The notes: generated from the sequence alone by a model not told the origin. A stretch of 64,000 nucleotides of DNA from Flavobacteriales bacterium (GCA_947460825.1 CANHHA010000008.1:19649-83648), one strand, 5' to 3'. Positions 31,093 through 40,185 are shown, numbered from the stretch's first letter. Numbers and translations are program-made.

Positions 31093-31725
31093 CTATTTAA
31101 CTACCTTAAACCCTTCAGGGATTAACATAGAAAATGTAGTTTCTGGGTTCTTGATGTTGAATTCAATATTGGTAGCCTCAAATTCCATATATAACCCATC
31201 CTTAACGCTGTTGTACTTTAAGGGGAAACCAGGAATGTGTTTATTCACGATGGCTTGTTGCTTTATATCAAAATTCAATTCACGGGTATACCAGTAGGTA
31301 GTAACAACGCCATCAGCAATTAAATTGGCCCGTCTACATAAATATCCTAAGATTTTTTTTTCCTCATTTACTAATTCAACATGCACGGAATCCTCTGCCG
31401 ATTTTTGATCAAAATACTCTTTTGTTAAATAAAAGGCAAATTTCCCCGCAGAGGTTGAATTTAAGGTGATTCCTTGTTTCAGGTAATTGTTTACAATCAC
31501 CGACGTTAGCATACCTTTGCCCATTTTAAAATCCATACGAGCCAGTGAATCATTAAACTGAAGCGCCAATTTACTGTCAAACAATAATGCAGCGCGCTGT
31601 TTCTGTAAGGCCGTTGTGTCTGCAGGTTTTACCGTGATGGCATACTCTACTAATCCTTCCTTGTGCTGTGAAAACAAATGAGTGATTATAAAAAATATAC
31701 CGACAACGAATAAATGATATTTCAT
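31093..31725 (-). CDS. GLPGLI/DUF4412-like exported protein
   Basis: 210 residues with signal peptide MKYHLFVVGIFFIITHLFSQ. The core resembles GLPGLI-type proteins: EGLVEYAITVKP opening, and KKILGYLCRRANLIADGVVTTYWYTRELNFD followed by IPGFPLKYN. The family is common in Bacteroidetes; role unknown, probably periplasmic. Its ATG overlaps the EamA stop (ATGA, 31722-31725), so it is the last gene of a six-gene coupled run. It converges with the OmpA gene at a 2-bp gap. Confidence 0.72.
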   Translation of the reverse strand: MKYHLFVVGIFFIITHLFSQHKEGLVEYAITVKPADTTALQKQRAALLFDSKLALQFNDSLARMDFKMGKGMLTSVIVNNYLKQGITLNSTSAGKFAFYLTKEYFDQKSAEDSVHVELVNEEKKILGYLCRRANLIADGVVTTYWYTRELNFDIKQQAIVNKHIPGFPLKYNSVKDGLYMEFEATNIEFNIKNPETTFSMLIPEGFKVVK

Positions 31726-32660
31726 CTTGGATTGGTTTTATTTCCAAAGTTACGCTTTCCAAGGGTTAAATGCACACCATAAAAAATTACTATCATTAAT
31801 ACTAATTTTGGTGTAGTAATTTGATTGGTATAATCTGCTGCCCATCCCATCCTGACAAACAAATAGGAAAACGCAATTACAAAGATTGGTTGTACATAAA
31901 TGAATGCAGACGCCACCGTAGAACTCACATATTTTAGGCCGACTACGGTCAATAAATACGTTAAAAACGTAACCCCAACTACCACATAAATAATCTTAAC
32001 CCAAATAAACCAAGGAATGGCTTGTAAATTCGTTTGAGTGAGGTCTACATACAAGGGGGGAAATGCCAATAAGAAGAGGGATCCAAACGTAAAAACCCAT
32101 GTGATAACAACTAAGGGGGGATATTTTTGCATGAGCGGTTTAACCAATAACAAATACACCGCATAACTCAATGAATTCCCCAAAAGAAACAAATCACCAA
32201 GTTGGGCCTGCATGGTTTTTGTGCCGTACGCAGTTAACGCAATTGCACCAAATGCACCAATGCTAATTCCAATCCATTGTGTTATCGTGAGGCGTTCTTT
32301 TAACCAAAAAAATGAAAGTACTGCTACCATAATCGGATTGAGCGCCATAATTATTCCAGCATTCATTGGAGAAGAGGCATTCAACCCGTGAAAGAACAAG
32401 AGCTGATTGATGGTTACGCCAAATAATCCACAAGCGGCTAATCGCAGTAGATCGCGCTTAAGTATTCTAGCGCGCGTTACGAAAGGAATTAGCATCCAAA
32501 AAAGTATGACCGCACCAATTACCCTAAATAGAATAAAGACTGTAGGAGACAGAAAAACTGGCATAACCCCTTTTGCTAACACATGGCTTGCCCCATAAAT
32601 CAGATTGACCAACAATAACGCAAAGGCCGCCCACTGTTCCTTATCCTTCTTTATCTCCAA
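31722..32660 (-). CDS. EamA/DMT-family permease
   Basis: 312 residues with ten hydrophobic segments in two EamA halves: NLIYGASHVLAKGVMPVFLSP in the first and LGDLFLLGNSLSYAVYLLLVKP in the second. Typical metabolite/drug transporters of the inner membrane; substrate unknown. The start is TTG at 32660, because the next ATG would remove most of the first helix. The TTG lies inside the 3' end of the SUFU gene (10-bp overlap), so expression is likely coupled. The C-terminus is basic (GKRNFGNKTNPR). Confidence 0.9.
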   Translation of the reverse strand: MEIKKDKEQWAAFALLLVNLIYGASHVLAKGVMPVFLSPTVFILFRVIGAVILFWMLIPFVTRARILKRDLLRLAACGLFGVTINQLLFFHGLNASSPMNAGIIMALNPIMVAVLSFFWLKERLTITQWIGISIGAFGAIALTAYGTKTMQAQLGDLFLLGNSLSYAVYLLLVKPLMQKYPPLVVITWVFTFGSLFLLAFPPLYVDLTQTNLQAIPWFIWVKIIYVVVGVTFLTYLLTVVGLKYVSSTVASAFIYVQPIFVIAFSYLFVRMGWAADYTNQITTPKLVLMIVIFYGVHLTLGKRNFGNKTNPR

Positions 32661-33244
32661 AATAAAAAACGGGGTTTAATTACCGAGGCGCGAAATTCAT
32701 CCAATCGTTCCGTGATTCCATTATCCCTTAACCGATGTAGGAACTTGATGTTGCCACGGGCCTCTTTAACATCTTTTTCCATTTTAAAAATGGGACAAAG
32801 CGCTTTACATTGAACTTCCATGCCCGCAACATCAATCTTTGATGACAATTCCGACAACGCTATGGGATCCATCAACAACAGGGCGGAAAACCCTTGTTCT
32901 TTAAACCTGCCCTCAGGTAATTCCCCCAATTCAAAGGTATGTCCTGAGATTGCCCAATGCCCTTGAACTAGATATTTTTTTATGGCTATTAAGCGATTTG
33001 CTGCCCAATTAAACAAGGGATGCTCCAAATCAAACTGCCAATACTCTGGAAGTAAAAAATATAACTCAATTACTGCCTCAGCGTGATAAAGTTCTGGTAC
33101 AGGCAGCCTAGACTTCGATAAATCCAATGTACACAAAACTGCTCCTTTGCTATCCCCAAGAAGAATCAGGGCCAAACGATCTTCCCCAATAGTGATTTCT
33201 TGAACGGGTTTACCCAGCCGTTGTGAGAGTGCATCAAGGAACAT
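32651..33244 (-). CDS. Suppressor of fused (SUFU) domain protein
   Basis: 197 residues, no signal peptide, cytoplasmic. The stretch ELYHAEAVIELYFLLPEYW, the W-x10-R-x6-Y spacing after it (FNWAANRLIAIKKYL), GHWAISGHTFELG and the hydrophobic FSALLLMDP resemble the SUFU domain (PF05076) found in many bacteria, often as a toxin-immunity protein. No toxin gene is next to it. It overlaps the diheme gene by 11 bp and the transporter by 10 bp. The family call is by eye; the function in this operon is unknown. Confidence 0.65.
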   Translation of the reverse strand: MFLDALSQRLGKPVQEITIGEDRLALILLGDSKGAVLCTLDLSKSRLPVPELYHAEAVIELYFLLPEYWQFDLEHPLFNWAANRLIAIKKYLVQGHWAISGHTFELGELPEGRFKEQGFSALLLMDPIALSELSSKIDVAGMEVQCKALCPIFKMEKDVKEARGNIKFLHRLRDNGITERLDEFRASVIKPRFLFWR

Positions 33245-34205
33245 AGGTTCTGATTTGTTTAAGATAACTTGTATCGGTTAAAGATTCTAAGAATGAAACC
33301 AGTTGTCTCTGTTCTTGTGCAGTGAGCTTAAACGCTACAATTGCTCCGTGTTGACCTTTAGGGTGTTTTCCTCCTTGTACATAATGAGCGATAACCTCAT
33401 CCAAGGTTTTCAAACTACCGTCGTGCATAAACGGGTATGTGAGCGCAATATTCCGTAGGGTTGGTGTCTTAAAAAAACCAATGTCGGCACTGTCTAAGTT
33501 GATTCTAAAACGTCCTTTATCCGAACCATAGTCTTGGTAAAGACCATTATTTTCTGCTTTAAAATTCGTAAAGTAAGGGGCCGGATGACAGATCGTACAA
33601 TACAAGGAATTAAATAACTTCAATCCTGCGCGTTGATCGCTGGTTAACGCATTCTTACTCCCCTTCATAAATCGGTCATACGGACTATTCAAAGAAAGGA
33701 GGGATCGTTCAAAAGCAGCAATACTTCGCGTCAATACCCATGCATCAAAATCTCGATTAAATATCTTCTTTGCCGCCTGCTGATATTCTGGAATTGCTCG
33801 TAATTTAGGGATTAAGACCTTCATGTTATGCCCCATTTCAGTAGCTTCTTGTATCGGAACAAGGACTTGGAGTTCCAACGTTTTAAGGTGTGCATCAAAC
33901 ATCACTGTTTGTAAAAAAACGCTGTTGAGTAAGGTTGAGGCATTACGCTCTGGGTGCTTTCCATCAATTCCGTCACTTACAGTTTTTCGATCGGTAAACG
34001 CATATGCAGGATTATGACAATCAGCACAGGCAATGGATTCATCTCGGGACAAACGCTTATCAAAAAATAACGCGCGACCCAATTCAATTTTTTCGGCTGA
34101 TGGAGGATTATCCTTCGGGAACGTATTCTCAGCACTTAAATCCTCTGGTGATTCACAGGACCAAGCAAGCAATAATACCCCCCAAACGAACCACCATTTT
34201 ATCAT
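33234..34205 (-). CDS. Diheme cytochrome c peroxidase/MauG family lipoprotein, MbnH-like
   Basis: 323 residues. Lipoprotein signal with C17 (LLLAWSCES). Two c-type heme sites: C60-AD-C63-H64 and C203-TI-C206-H207. Conserved FFDKRLSRDESIAC, KTPTLRNIALTYPFMHDGSL and then HYVQGG. By position, Y275 in AHYVQGG falls where classical bacterial peroxidases have the axial methionine, which is the MauG-type state; that alignment was done by eye. MauG-type enzymes oxidise protein side chains, and MbnH oxidises a Trp of MbnP. The gene upstream (4-bp overlap) is an MbnP-like protein, so an MbnH-type role is the best reading. Confidence 0.88.
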   Translation of the reverse strand: MIKWWFVWGVLLLAWSCESPEDLSAENTFPKDNPPSAEKIELGRALFFDKRLSRDESIACADCHNPAYAFTDRKTVSDGIDGKHPERNASTLLNSVFLQTVMFDAHLKTLELQVLVPIQEATEMGHNMKVLIPKLRAIPEYQQAAKKIFNRDFDAWVLTRSIAAFERSLLSLNSPYDRFMKGSKNALTSDQRAGLKLFNSLYCTICHPAPYFTNFKAENNGLYQDYGSDKGRFRINLDSADIGFFKTPTLRNIALTYPFMHDGSLKTLDEVIAHYVQGGKHPKGQHGAIVAFKLTAQEQRQLVSFLESLTDTSYLKQIRTYVP

Positions 34206-35173
34206 GGATTCACAATAAAATACTCCTGGTTCAATAGGGACCTGTGTTGTGCATCGTAAACCCTTAAAATGTAATATCCGGTATTCATATCCAAGGTTGC
34301 ACTTCCTTTATCCTCATTCATTAATCCGTCGGAAACCAATCGGCCAGATAAATCAAAGATCTTGAAGGAAGCTTGTTCCATATCCTCCCAATAAAGCTTG
34401 CCTCCTTCTACGTAAACTAAGGAAGGTACGTTCGTATTTAATGCGGCGGTAGCAGGCTGAGTAAATACACTGTAGGTTTGAACATTGGCCATTATGGATT
34501 CATTCAACCCCGTCTGATTGTGCAGCACCCCAACCGTTGACAAGGGCATATCTCTCAACCATTCGTCTACATTGCATGTCAAATAAACATCCATTTGGCT
34601 TGAGTTTGTATTCGTTTCAATGACTGGCATTTGAATCGTACGTGTATTATGGTTTCCTAAATTGTGCATTTCAAAATAGGCATCCGGATTTTGATCATTG
34701 TTACTGTCAGCATCACCACCAACGATCATGTGCATGTAGCCGATTTGCCACCCCCAATACATGGTTGGATTCTGAAAACTTAGGGGATGTGTGTCTGGAT
34801 AACTAGAAATATCCTGCGCTTCAACTCCCAACTCGGTGTTTAATCGCGTTGGGACACCCACTAAAAAACCGATACTATCCAAGTCTTGAATGTTATAGTT
34901 TCCGAGGAAAAAGCCAAATTGATCCGGGGTAAATAAAAAGACAGTAGGCGAAACATTGGTTTGAACTCCTCCGTCATGGAACAAAATAATATCCGACACA
35001 TAGTAATTAAAATGGTCAATATTTACTACCACACCATCGATTCCGGTATACGGGGTATTTAATTGGAATGGCGCATTATTAAATGAAGGATTAATGTGCA
35101 AATAAACGTCTTTCTGGGCTGATATCGAATGACATGCCGCAGCGATCATTACTATCGAGATCAAATGTTTCAT
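34202..35173 (-). CDS. MbnP-like protein with type IX secretion sorting domain
   Basis: 323 residues from ATG at 35173 (signal peptide MKHLISIVMIAAACHSISAQ); a longer reading to 35230 would run into the methyltransferase gene and hide the signal. The MbnP-like domain covers about 21-230: HINPSFNNAPF, HFNYYVSDIILF, DSIGFLVGVPTRLN, and PTMYWGWQIGYMHM with W140 and W142. In MbnP a Trp is turned to kynurenine by MbnH to make a copper site; which Trp would serve here is not known. The C-terminal 70 residues (FKIFDLSGRLVSDG, NTGYYILRVYD) form a T9SS type A sorting domain. 4-bp overlap with the diheme gene. Confidence 0.8.
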   Translation of the reverse strand: MKHLISIVMIAAACHSISAQKDVYLHINPSFNNAPFQLNTPYTGIDGVVVNIDHFNYYVSDIILFHDGGVQTNVSPTVFLFTPDQFGFFLGNYNIQDLDSIGFLVGVPTRLNTELGVEAQDISSYPDTHPLSFQNPTMYWGWQIGYMHMIVGGDADSNNDQNPDAYFEMHNLGNHNTRTIQMPVIETNTNSSQMDVYLTCNVDEWLRDMPLSTVGVLHNQTGLNESIMANVQTYSVFTQPATAALNTNVPSLVYVEGGKLYWEDMEQASFKIFDLSGRLVSDGLMNEDKGSATLDMNTGYYILRVYDAQHRSLLNQEYFIVNP

Positions 35174-35174
35174 C

Positions 35175-35948
35175 TTATTTTTTTTTAGCGATATATAGTA
35201 CCTCATCGGCAGAAATCCTGAACTTTGCAAAAATTTCTGGACTCAGGTGATTTTTTAACCAAAATTCTTCTACTTCAAATCCTGCATTTCTTAAGTAATC
35301 TGGGTAATCCAATCCAAACAAGCGGACATGATCTTTTTGCCAATAATACGTTTCACGGTCTTCGGGAGAGGTTATCGTAGGGTCTTCTAGTGTTTTCTCA
35401 CGGGAAACATCTTGAGGTACTTGCATAATAGCCCAGCCCCCTGGCTTCATCACGCGAAACAATTCACGCATGCATTGATTCGGATCCTCCACATGTTCCA
35501 TCACGTGATTACAAAAAACCACATCAAAGCGATTATCCTCTAGGGGGATGTGATGCAAATCAAAATGCATATCCGCGATTGGAGAAACAATATCTGCGGT
35601 GAGGTAATTAAGATTCTGTTGTTGTTTAAAGCGGTCGATAAAGCACTGTTCAGGGGCCATATGCAAAACAGCTAAGGAGGGAGCAGTAAAAAATGTGCTG
35701 AAATCTCTTAGATAGAGCCACATCAACCGATGACGTTCTAGGGTCAAATCATAGGGACAAAGAACATTTTCTCGATGTGCCACATCAGATCCATAAGATA
35801 GAAATTTTGAAAACTTTCGGTCGCAAACAGGGCACTCCACCTTATCTCCTCGATATAACAAGGGGGCAAACTGCTTGAAAACATAGCTCAATCGAATCAA
35901 CAAGGGACGAGGCAGTGTATTCAGTAAGTATTTATATAATCGTTTCAC
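35175..35948 (-). CDS. Class I SAM-dependent methyltransferase with N-terminal Cys pairs
   Basis: 257 residues. Start codon GTG at 35948. The N-terminal part has Cys pairs in VECPVCDRKF and VLCPYD that could bind zinc; then a Methyltransf_11-type domain: VLHMAPEQCF (loop 1 variant), FDVVFCNHVMEHVEDPNQCM, and LFRVMKPGGWAIMQVP. Substrate unknown; similar proteins occur in glycan and lipid gene sets. It is the first gene of the minus-strand run that continues into the MbnP gene with a 1-bp gap. Confidence 0.87.
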   Translation of the reverse strand: MKRLYKYLLNTLPRPLLIRLSYVFKQFAPLLYRGDKVECPVCDRKFSKFLSYGSDVAHRENVLCPYDLTLERHRLMWLYLRDFSTFFTAPSLAVLHMAPEQCFIDRFKQQQNLNYLTADIVSPIADMHFDLHHIPLEDNRFDVVFCNHVMEHVEDPNQCMRELFRVMKPGGWAIMQVPQDVSREKTLEDPTITSPEDRETYYWQKDHVRLFGLDYPDYLRNAGFEVEEFWLKNHLSPEIFAKFRISADEVLYIAKKK

Positions 35949-36033
35949 AAGGTAAATTTACGACAAAAAAAGTGGAAAATTGGTCCTTTAAACTGCAACC
36001 CATCCACCAATAACGCGTAATGATAGCATAATC

Positions 36034-37041
36034 ATGAAATCGTTAATATCCTTTTTTATACTTGCATTATTCGGACAGGTTCGTGCTCAGGATGAACCTG
36101 TAGCAATTCATGATTTTAAAAATCAACACGTTATTTATGCAGACCTTGGAATAAGTCCCGCACCGTTCAATCTTAGCTATCCGTTTCCATATGAGGCCAG
36201 CCCATTGAAATACAAAAATAATTTCAAACCTATTTTAGGCCTCGCGTATGCATACAAATGGTTTTCCATGCGCGTCGCATTTCCCGTGTTACCTGGAGTT
36301 CGTTCCGTAGAAAAATATGGTAAATCAAAACAATTTGGTATTGGATGGGATTATAACTTTAAGCGGCTCTATACTGATTTAGATTTTAGAATAATTCAAG
36401 GATACGCCATAAAAGAGGCTTACACTTTTGATACGAGCTTGACGGAAAATACGCCAAACAACATCTTACCAGGCCTTGGCTCCCTTAATCTCGCGCTGAA
36501 CTTATGGTATTTTAATACCGATGATTTTAAAATGAATGCACTGCAAGGAAAGCGGGCTCATTTTGAAAAACAAGTGCATACTTGGTATGTAAAGGGCACC
36601 TTAAATTACTTTGGGGTAACCCATGGTTCTGAGGATATCATTCCATCGCTGCTGCAGGATCCTCTACAATCTAAAACAAGCGCACAAAGTTATTCAGCCC
36701 TTGATTTTGGTATAATTCCAGGATATGCCTACGCGAACCGTATAAACAATTGGCAATTCTCTGGCTGGGCAGGAATCGGTCCAGTAATTCAATCAAAATT
36801 TTACACCCTTGAAACAGGAGTTCAAGGTTTTTTAGGCTTAGCTCCGCGTTATGACATTAGGTTGGTAGGTGGTTATTCCAATAATCAGCGATTCTTCTTA
36901 TTGGCGGCAAATTTTGACAATAAATCAATCGCATTTAATACCCTCGCTTACAAGCAATACTTTTATACCATTAGGTTGGTTGCAGGAATACGAATACCTC
37001 CTAAAACATCGAATCCAACAAATGGTCGTCAACGGAATTAG
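36034..37041 (+). CDS. DUF4421-like outer-membrane beta-barrel protein
   Basis: 335 residues with signal peptide MKSLISFFILALFGQVRA. The body has alternating aromatic strands (LGLAYAYKWFSMRVAFPVLP, GIGWDYNFKRLYTDLDFR, FGIIPGYAYA) and resembles DUF4421 proteins of Bacteroidetes, a family of unknown function. Its last 41 bp overlap the 3' end of hutU on the opposite strand, an unusually long convergent overlap. The C-terminal residues after the last strand (PPKTSNPTNGRQRN) are those encoded in the overlap. Confidence 0.7.
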   Translation: MKSLISFFILALFGQVRAQDEPVAIHDFKNQHVIYADLGISPAPFNLSYPFPYEASPLKYKNNFKPILGLAYAYKWFSMRVAFPVLPGVRSVEKYGKSKQFGIGWDYNFKRLYTDLDFRIIQGYAIKEAYTFDTSLTENTPNNILPGLGSLNLALNLWYFNTDDFKMNALQGKRAHFEKQVHTWYVKGTLNYFGVTHGSEDIIPSLLQDPLQSKTSAQSYSALDFGIIPGYAYANRINNWQFSGWAGIGPVIQSKFYTLETGVQGFLGLAPRYDIRLVGGYSNNQRFFLLAANFDNKSIAFNTLAYKQYFYTIRLVAGIRIPPKTSNPTNGRQRN

Positions 37042-38998
37042 GTAACGTAACCCTAAGATTTGGCTCAATTTCCATGGCGCGTTTAATGGCATAGGTTGCA
37101 TTTGGGTTTCTTGCCCAATTCCTGCGGGCAATCCCATTGTTTACATCCCAATGAAGCATCATTTGAAGATTAACAGAGGCACGATCTGATCCATCAAGGA
37201 GCATACCGAAACCGCCATTGATTACCTCACCCCATCCTACACCACCACCATTATGAATAGAAACCCAAGTAGCTCCTCTAAAACTATCCCCAATGACATT
37301 CTGAATTGCCATGTCCGCTGTGAAGCTTGAACCATCGTAAATATTACTGGTTTCGCGGTACGGTGAATCTGTTCCTGATACATCATGGTGATCTCTACCT
37401 AGAATCACCGGGCCAATTTCACCGCAGGAAATTGCCTCATTAAACGCCTGTGCAATCCGCATGCGTCCCTCGGCATCGGCATATAAAATACGTGCCTGCG
37501 ACCCAACCACTAAGCGATTTTCTTGTGCGCCTTTGATCCATTGAATGTTATCCAACAGTTGTAATTTGATTTCATCGGGGGCTTCTTCAAGCATTTCTAC
37601 TAAGACCTGCCGTGCAATTTCATCTGTTTTTTGCAAATCGATTGGCTCGCCAGAGGCGCATACCCATCGGAAAGGACCAAATCCATAGTCAAAACAAAAA
37701 GGACCTAAAATGTCTTGAATGTAAGAAGGATATTTAAAATCCAATCCATTTGGAGCCATCACATCAGCTCCAGCACGCGAAGCCTCCAATAAGAATGCAT
37801 TACCATAATCGAAAAAATAAGTTCCTTGCGCCGTGTGTTTATTTACGATTGCCACGTGACGACGAAGCGAATCATAAACCCGCTCCTTGAATTTGGCTGG
37901 ATCTTCAGCCATCATTTGATTGGATTGTTCATAGGTCAATCCTGCGGGATAATATCCACCAGCAAATGGATTATGCAAGGAGGTTTGATCGGAACCCAAA
38001 TCCACAAAGATGTCTTGTTCGGCGAATGCTTCCCACACCTCAATTACATTACCGAGGTAGGCAATCGATACGACCTCATTAGAAGCCAATGCACGTGAAA
38101 CACGCTCACACAATGCCGGAATCTCAGTAATTACTTCGTCTACCCAACCTTGGGAGTGTCGCGTATGCACCGCTTTTGGATTTACCTCTGCGGTAACACT
38201 TACCACACCGGCTATATTTCCTGCTTTAGGTTGCGCCCCACTCATTCCACCTAAACCAGCAGTAACGAATAACTTGGTATTTGGATTCCGATTGGAAGTA
38301 GCAAACCTACGCAGCGCATTTAATACCGTGATCGTTGTGCCGTGAACGATGCCTTGAGGCCCGATATACATGTATGAACCTGCGGTCATTTGCCCGTATT
38401 GGGTGACTCCCAAGGCATTAAATCTCTCCCAATCGTCAGGCTTACTGTAATTGGGAATCATCATTCCATTCGTTACTACTACCCGAGGAGCATTGCGATG
38501 CGAAGGAAAGAGTCCCATGGGATGCCCTGAATACATGACCAAGGTTTGTTCATCTGTCATGATCGACAAATAGTGCATCGTCAATAAATACTGGGCCCAA
38601 TTTTGAAATACGGATCCGTTTCCGCCATAGGTAATTAGTTCATGAGGATGCTGAGCTACACGGGGGTCCAAATTATTTTGAATCATCAACATAATCGATT
38701 TAGCCTCTTCAGATTTTCCGGGATATTCACCTATGGAACGGGCTTTCATTGGATATGTCGGACGATAGCGATGCATGTAAATTCGTCCAAATTCGGATAA
38801 TTCTTGAGCAAATTCGGGGGCAAGCACCTGATGCATGCTGGCAGGAAAATAACGCAAGGCATTTTTAAGTGCTAGTTTTTTTTCGGGTGCTGAAAGGATC
38901 GATTTTCGTTTTGGTGCATGATTTACTTGGGCATCAAAACCCGGATGTTCCGGTAAATGTAACGGGATTCCTTTGGATAATTCTTCTTTAAATGTCAT
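37001..38998 (-). CDS. hutU: Urocanate hydratase
   Basis: Converts urocanate to imidazolone propionate in histidine breakdown, using tightly bound NAD. 665 residues, the longer form compared with the roughly 560-residue enterobacterial type. Motifs seen: YSGHPMGLFPSHRNAPRVVV, QYGQMTAGSYMYIGPQGIVH, the NAD-binding GLGGMSGAQPKAG, HDVSGTDSPYRET and HNGGGVGWGEV. No hutH, hutI or hutG is in the window. Its start overlaps the RsmI-like gene by 4 bp (ATGA). Confidence 0.96.
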   Translation of the reverse strand: MTFKEELSKGIPLHLPEHPGFDAQVNHAPKRKSILSAPEKKLALKNALRYFPASMHQVLAPEFAQELSEFGRIYMHRYRPTYPMKARSIGEYPGKSEEAKSIMLMIQNNLDPRVAQHPHELITYGGNGSVFQNWAQYLLTMHYLSIMTDEQTLVMYSGHPMGLFPSHRNAPRVVVTNGMMIPNYSKPDDWERFNALGVTQYGQMTAGSYMYIGPQGIVHGTTITVLNALRRFATSNRNPNTKLFVTAGLGGMSGAQPKAGNIAGVVSVTAEVNPKAVHTRHSQGWVDEVITEIPALCERVSRALASNEVVSIAYLGNVIEVWEAFAEQDIFVDLGSDQTSLHNPFAGGYYPAGLTYEQSNQMMAEDPAKFKERVYDSLRRHVAIVNKHTAQGTYFFDYGNAFLLEASRAGADVMAPNGLDFKYPSYIQDILGPFCFDYGFGPFRWVCASGEPIDLQKTDEIARQVLVEMLEEAPDEIKLQLLDNIQWIKGAQENRLVVGSQARILYADAEGRMRIAQAFNEAISCGEIGPVILGRDHHDVSGTDSPYRETSNIYDGSSFTADMAIQNVIGDSFRGATWVSIHNGGGVGWGEVINGGFGMLLDGSDRASVNLQMMLHWDVNNGIARRNWARNPNATYAIKRAMEIEPNLRVTLPNSVDDHLLDSMF

Positions 38999-39720
38999 GA
39001 CATTTGAGATTTTCCGATTAAAAATACTACCGGTGATTTAGATAAATCTTTGGCATGTTCTCTCCAATCTTTAACACTCATGGTTTGAATTCGCTGATTT
39101 GGGAGTGTAAGATTTGCTGCGATGCATAATTCACACGTGTCACCCAATTCGTTTAATAAATCTTCAAGCACATTCATATTTCGAAAAGGGGTATCCATAA
39201 ATAAATGAGTAACACCGGTTCTGCGCGAATCCATTTCAAAATCTTTCATTTTTTTAATTCGGTCTTTCCGTTCCTTCGGTAGGTAACCGTGAAAGGTAAA
39301 AGACTGCCCTGAGAAACCACTAGCCATCAAGGCTAGTAAAAATGATGAAGGTCCAACCAAGGGGTTCACAAAAACGCCCTGTGAATGGCAGAGCGCCACC
39401 AACTCTGCACCTGGGTCGGCAACACCAGGACAACCTGCTTCAGAGATTACCCCTACCGAATTCCCTCCAAGTATCGCTAATAAAATTTGCATTACTTCAT
39501 CTTTCGAAGAACGCTTATTCATCGTATGAAAGGTACATTCATCAATCGGAAAATTACGATCCAGTTTACGCAACAAACGCCGCGCAGATTTGATATCTTC
39601 CACTGCAAAATGTCTTAAATCACGGATGATTTCAGTGAGCTGTGCTGGTAAAATATCGGCAGTAGATTCACCTCCAAGGGTGTTGGGGATTAACCAAAGT
39701 ATTCCTTTTTTATTTGTCAT
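38995..39720 (-). CDS. RsmI-like SAM-dependent methyltransferase (tetrapyrrole methylase fold)
   Basis: 241 residues. Fold markers: ISEAGCPGVADPGAELVALCH, LVGPSSFLLALMASGFSGQSFTFHGYLPKER, and HLFMDTPFRN. These are the signatures of the RsmI (16S rRNA 2'-O-methylase C1402) family; this shorter form, frequent in Bacteroidetes, is a paralogue whose target may differ from rRNA, so I give no symbol. 11-bp overlap with the phosphatase gene upstream and 4-bp overlap with hutU downstream. Confidence 0.85.
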   Translation of the reverse strand: MTNKKGILWLIPNTLGGESTADILPAQLTEIIRDLRHFAVEDIKSARRLLRKLDRNFPIDECTFHTMNKRSSKDEVMQILLAILGGNSVGVISEAGCPGVADPGAELVALCHSQGVFVNPLVGPSSFLLALMASGFSGQSFTFHGYLPKERKDRIKKMKDFEMDSRRTGVTHLFMDTPFRNMNVLEDLLNELGDTCELCIAANLTLPNQRIQTMSVKDWREHAKDLSKSPVVFLIGKSQMS

Positions 39721-40174
39721 TTGTTATGTCAGTTATTAATGCTTCTGTTGCTTCATTCACTAAGGTAAATACCGCATCGAAGTCCGATTGGTCCCCATAA
39801 TAAGGATCGGGAACCTCTAGTTGTTTATTTGGGTACAGGTGATCAAGGAGTAAATAAACTTTCTCACGATCGGCATTCGTAGTCGCTAAACGAAGTACAT
39901 TGTTGTAGTTACTTTGATCCATTACATAGATGCGATCGAACGCTACAAAATCTTGTGCTGTAAATTGCCGAGCACGGAGCTCTGAAATGTCTATTCTATT
40001 CGCCTTAGCTGTTTGAATCATTCGATGATCTGGAGGGTTTCCAATGTGGTAGGCGGCAGTGCCTGCGGAATCCACCATCCAAGGCAATTTCTTTTCGGAT
40101 ACCTTGTTGCGCAATAAACCGTCGGCTAACGGTGATCGACAAATGTTCCCTAAACAAACCATAAGAATTCGCAT
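39710..40174 (-). CDS. Low-molecular-weight protein-tyrosine phosphatase
   Basis: 154 residues. P-loop C7-LGNIC-R13-S (C(X)5R) right at the N-terminus after MRILMV, and the general-acid motif DPYYGD near the C-terminus. A reading from TTG at 40180 adds only two residues and overlaps the TACCTTTG box; I take the ATG at 40174. Cytoplasmic; in other bacteria such enzymes act on tyrosine kinases of capsule export or on arsenate, but no partner is adjacent. Confidence 0.94.
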   Translation of the reverse strand: MRILMVCLGNICRSPLADGLLRNKVSEKKLPWMVDSAGTAAYHIGNPPDHRMIQTAKANRIDISELRARQFTAQDFVAFDRIYVMDQSNYNNVLRLATTNADREKVYLLLDHLYPNKQLEVPDPYYGDQSDFDAVFTLVNEATEALITDITNDK

Positions 40175-40177
40175 GCG

Positions 40178-40185
40178 CAAAGGTA
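40178..40185 (-). promoter_or_regulatory. Possible -7 box abutting the phosphatase start
   Basis: TACCTTTG on the minus strand fits TAnnTTTG and ends 3 bp before the ATG at 40174. If real, the message would be nearly leaderless. Same arrangement as at 12729 and 60503. Confidence 0.35.

Noticed and set aside
33234..34205. Diheme protein as an ordinary cytochrome c peroxidase
   Set aside because: Tyr at the usual axial-Met place and the overlapping MbnP-like partner favour the MauG/MbnH group; the plain peroxidase reading is kept only as the alternative.
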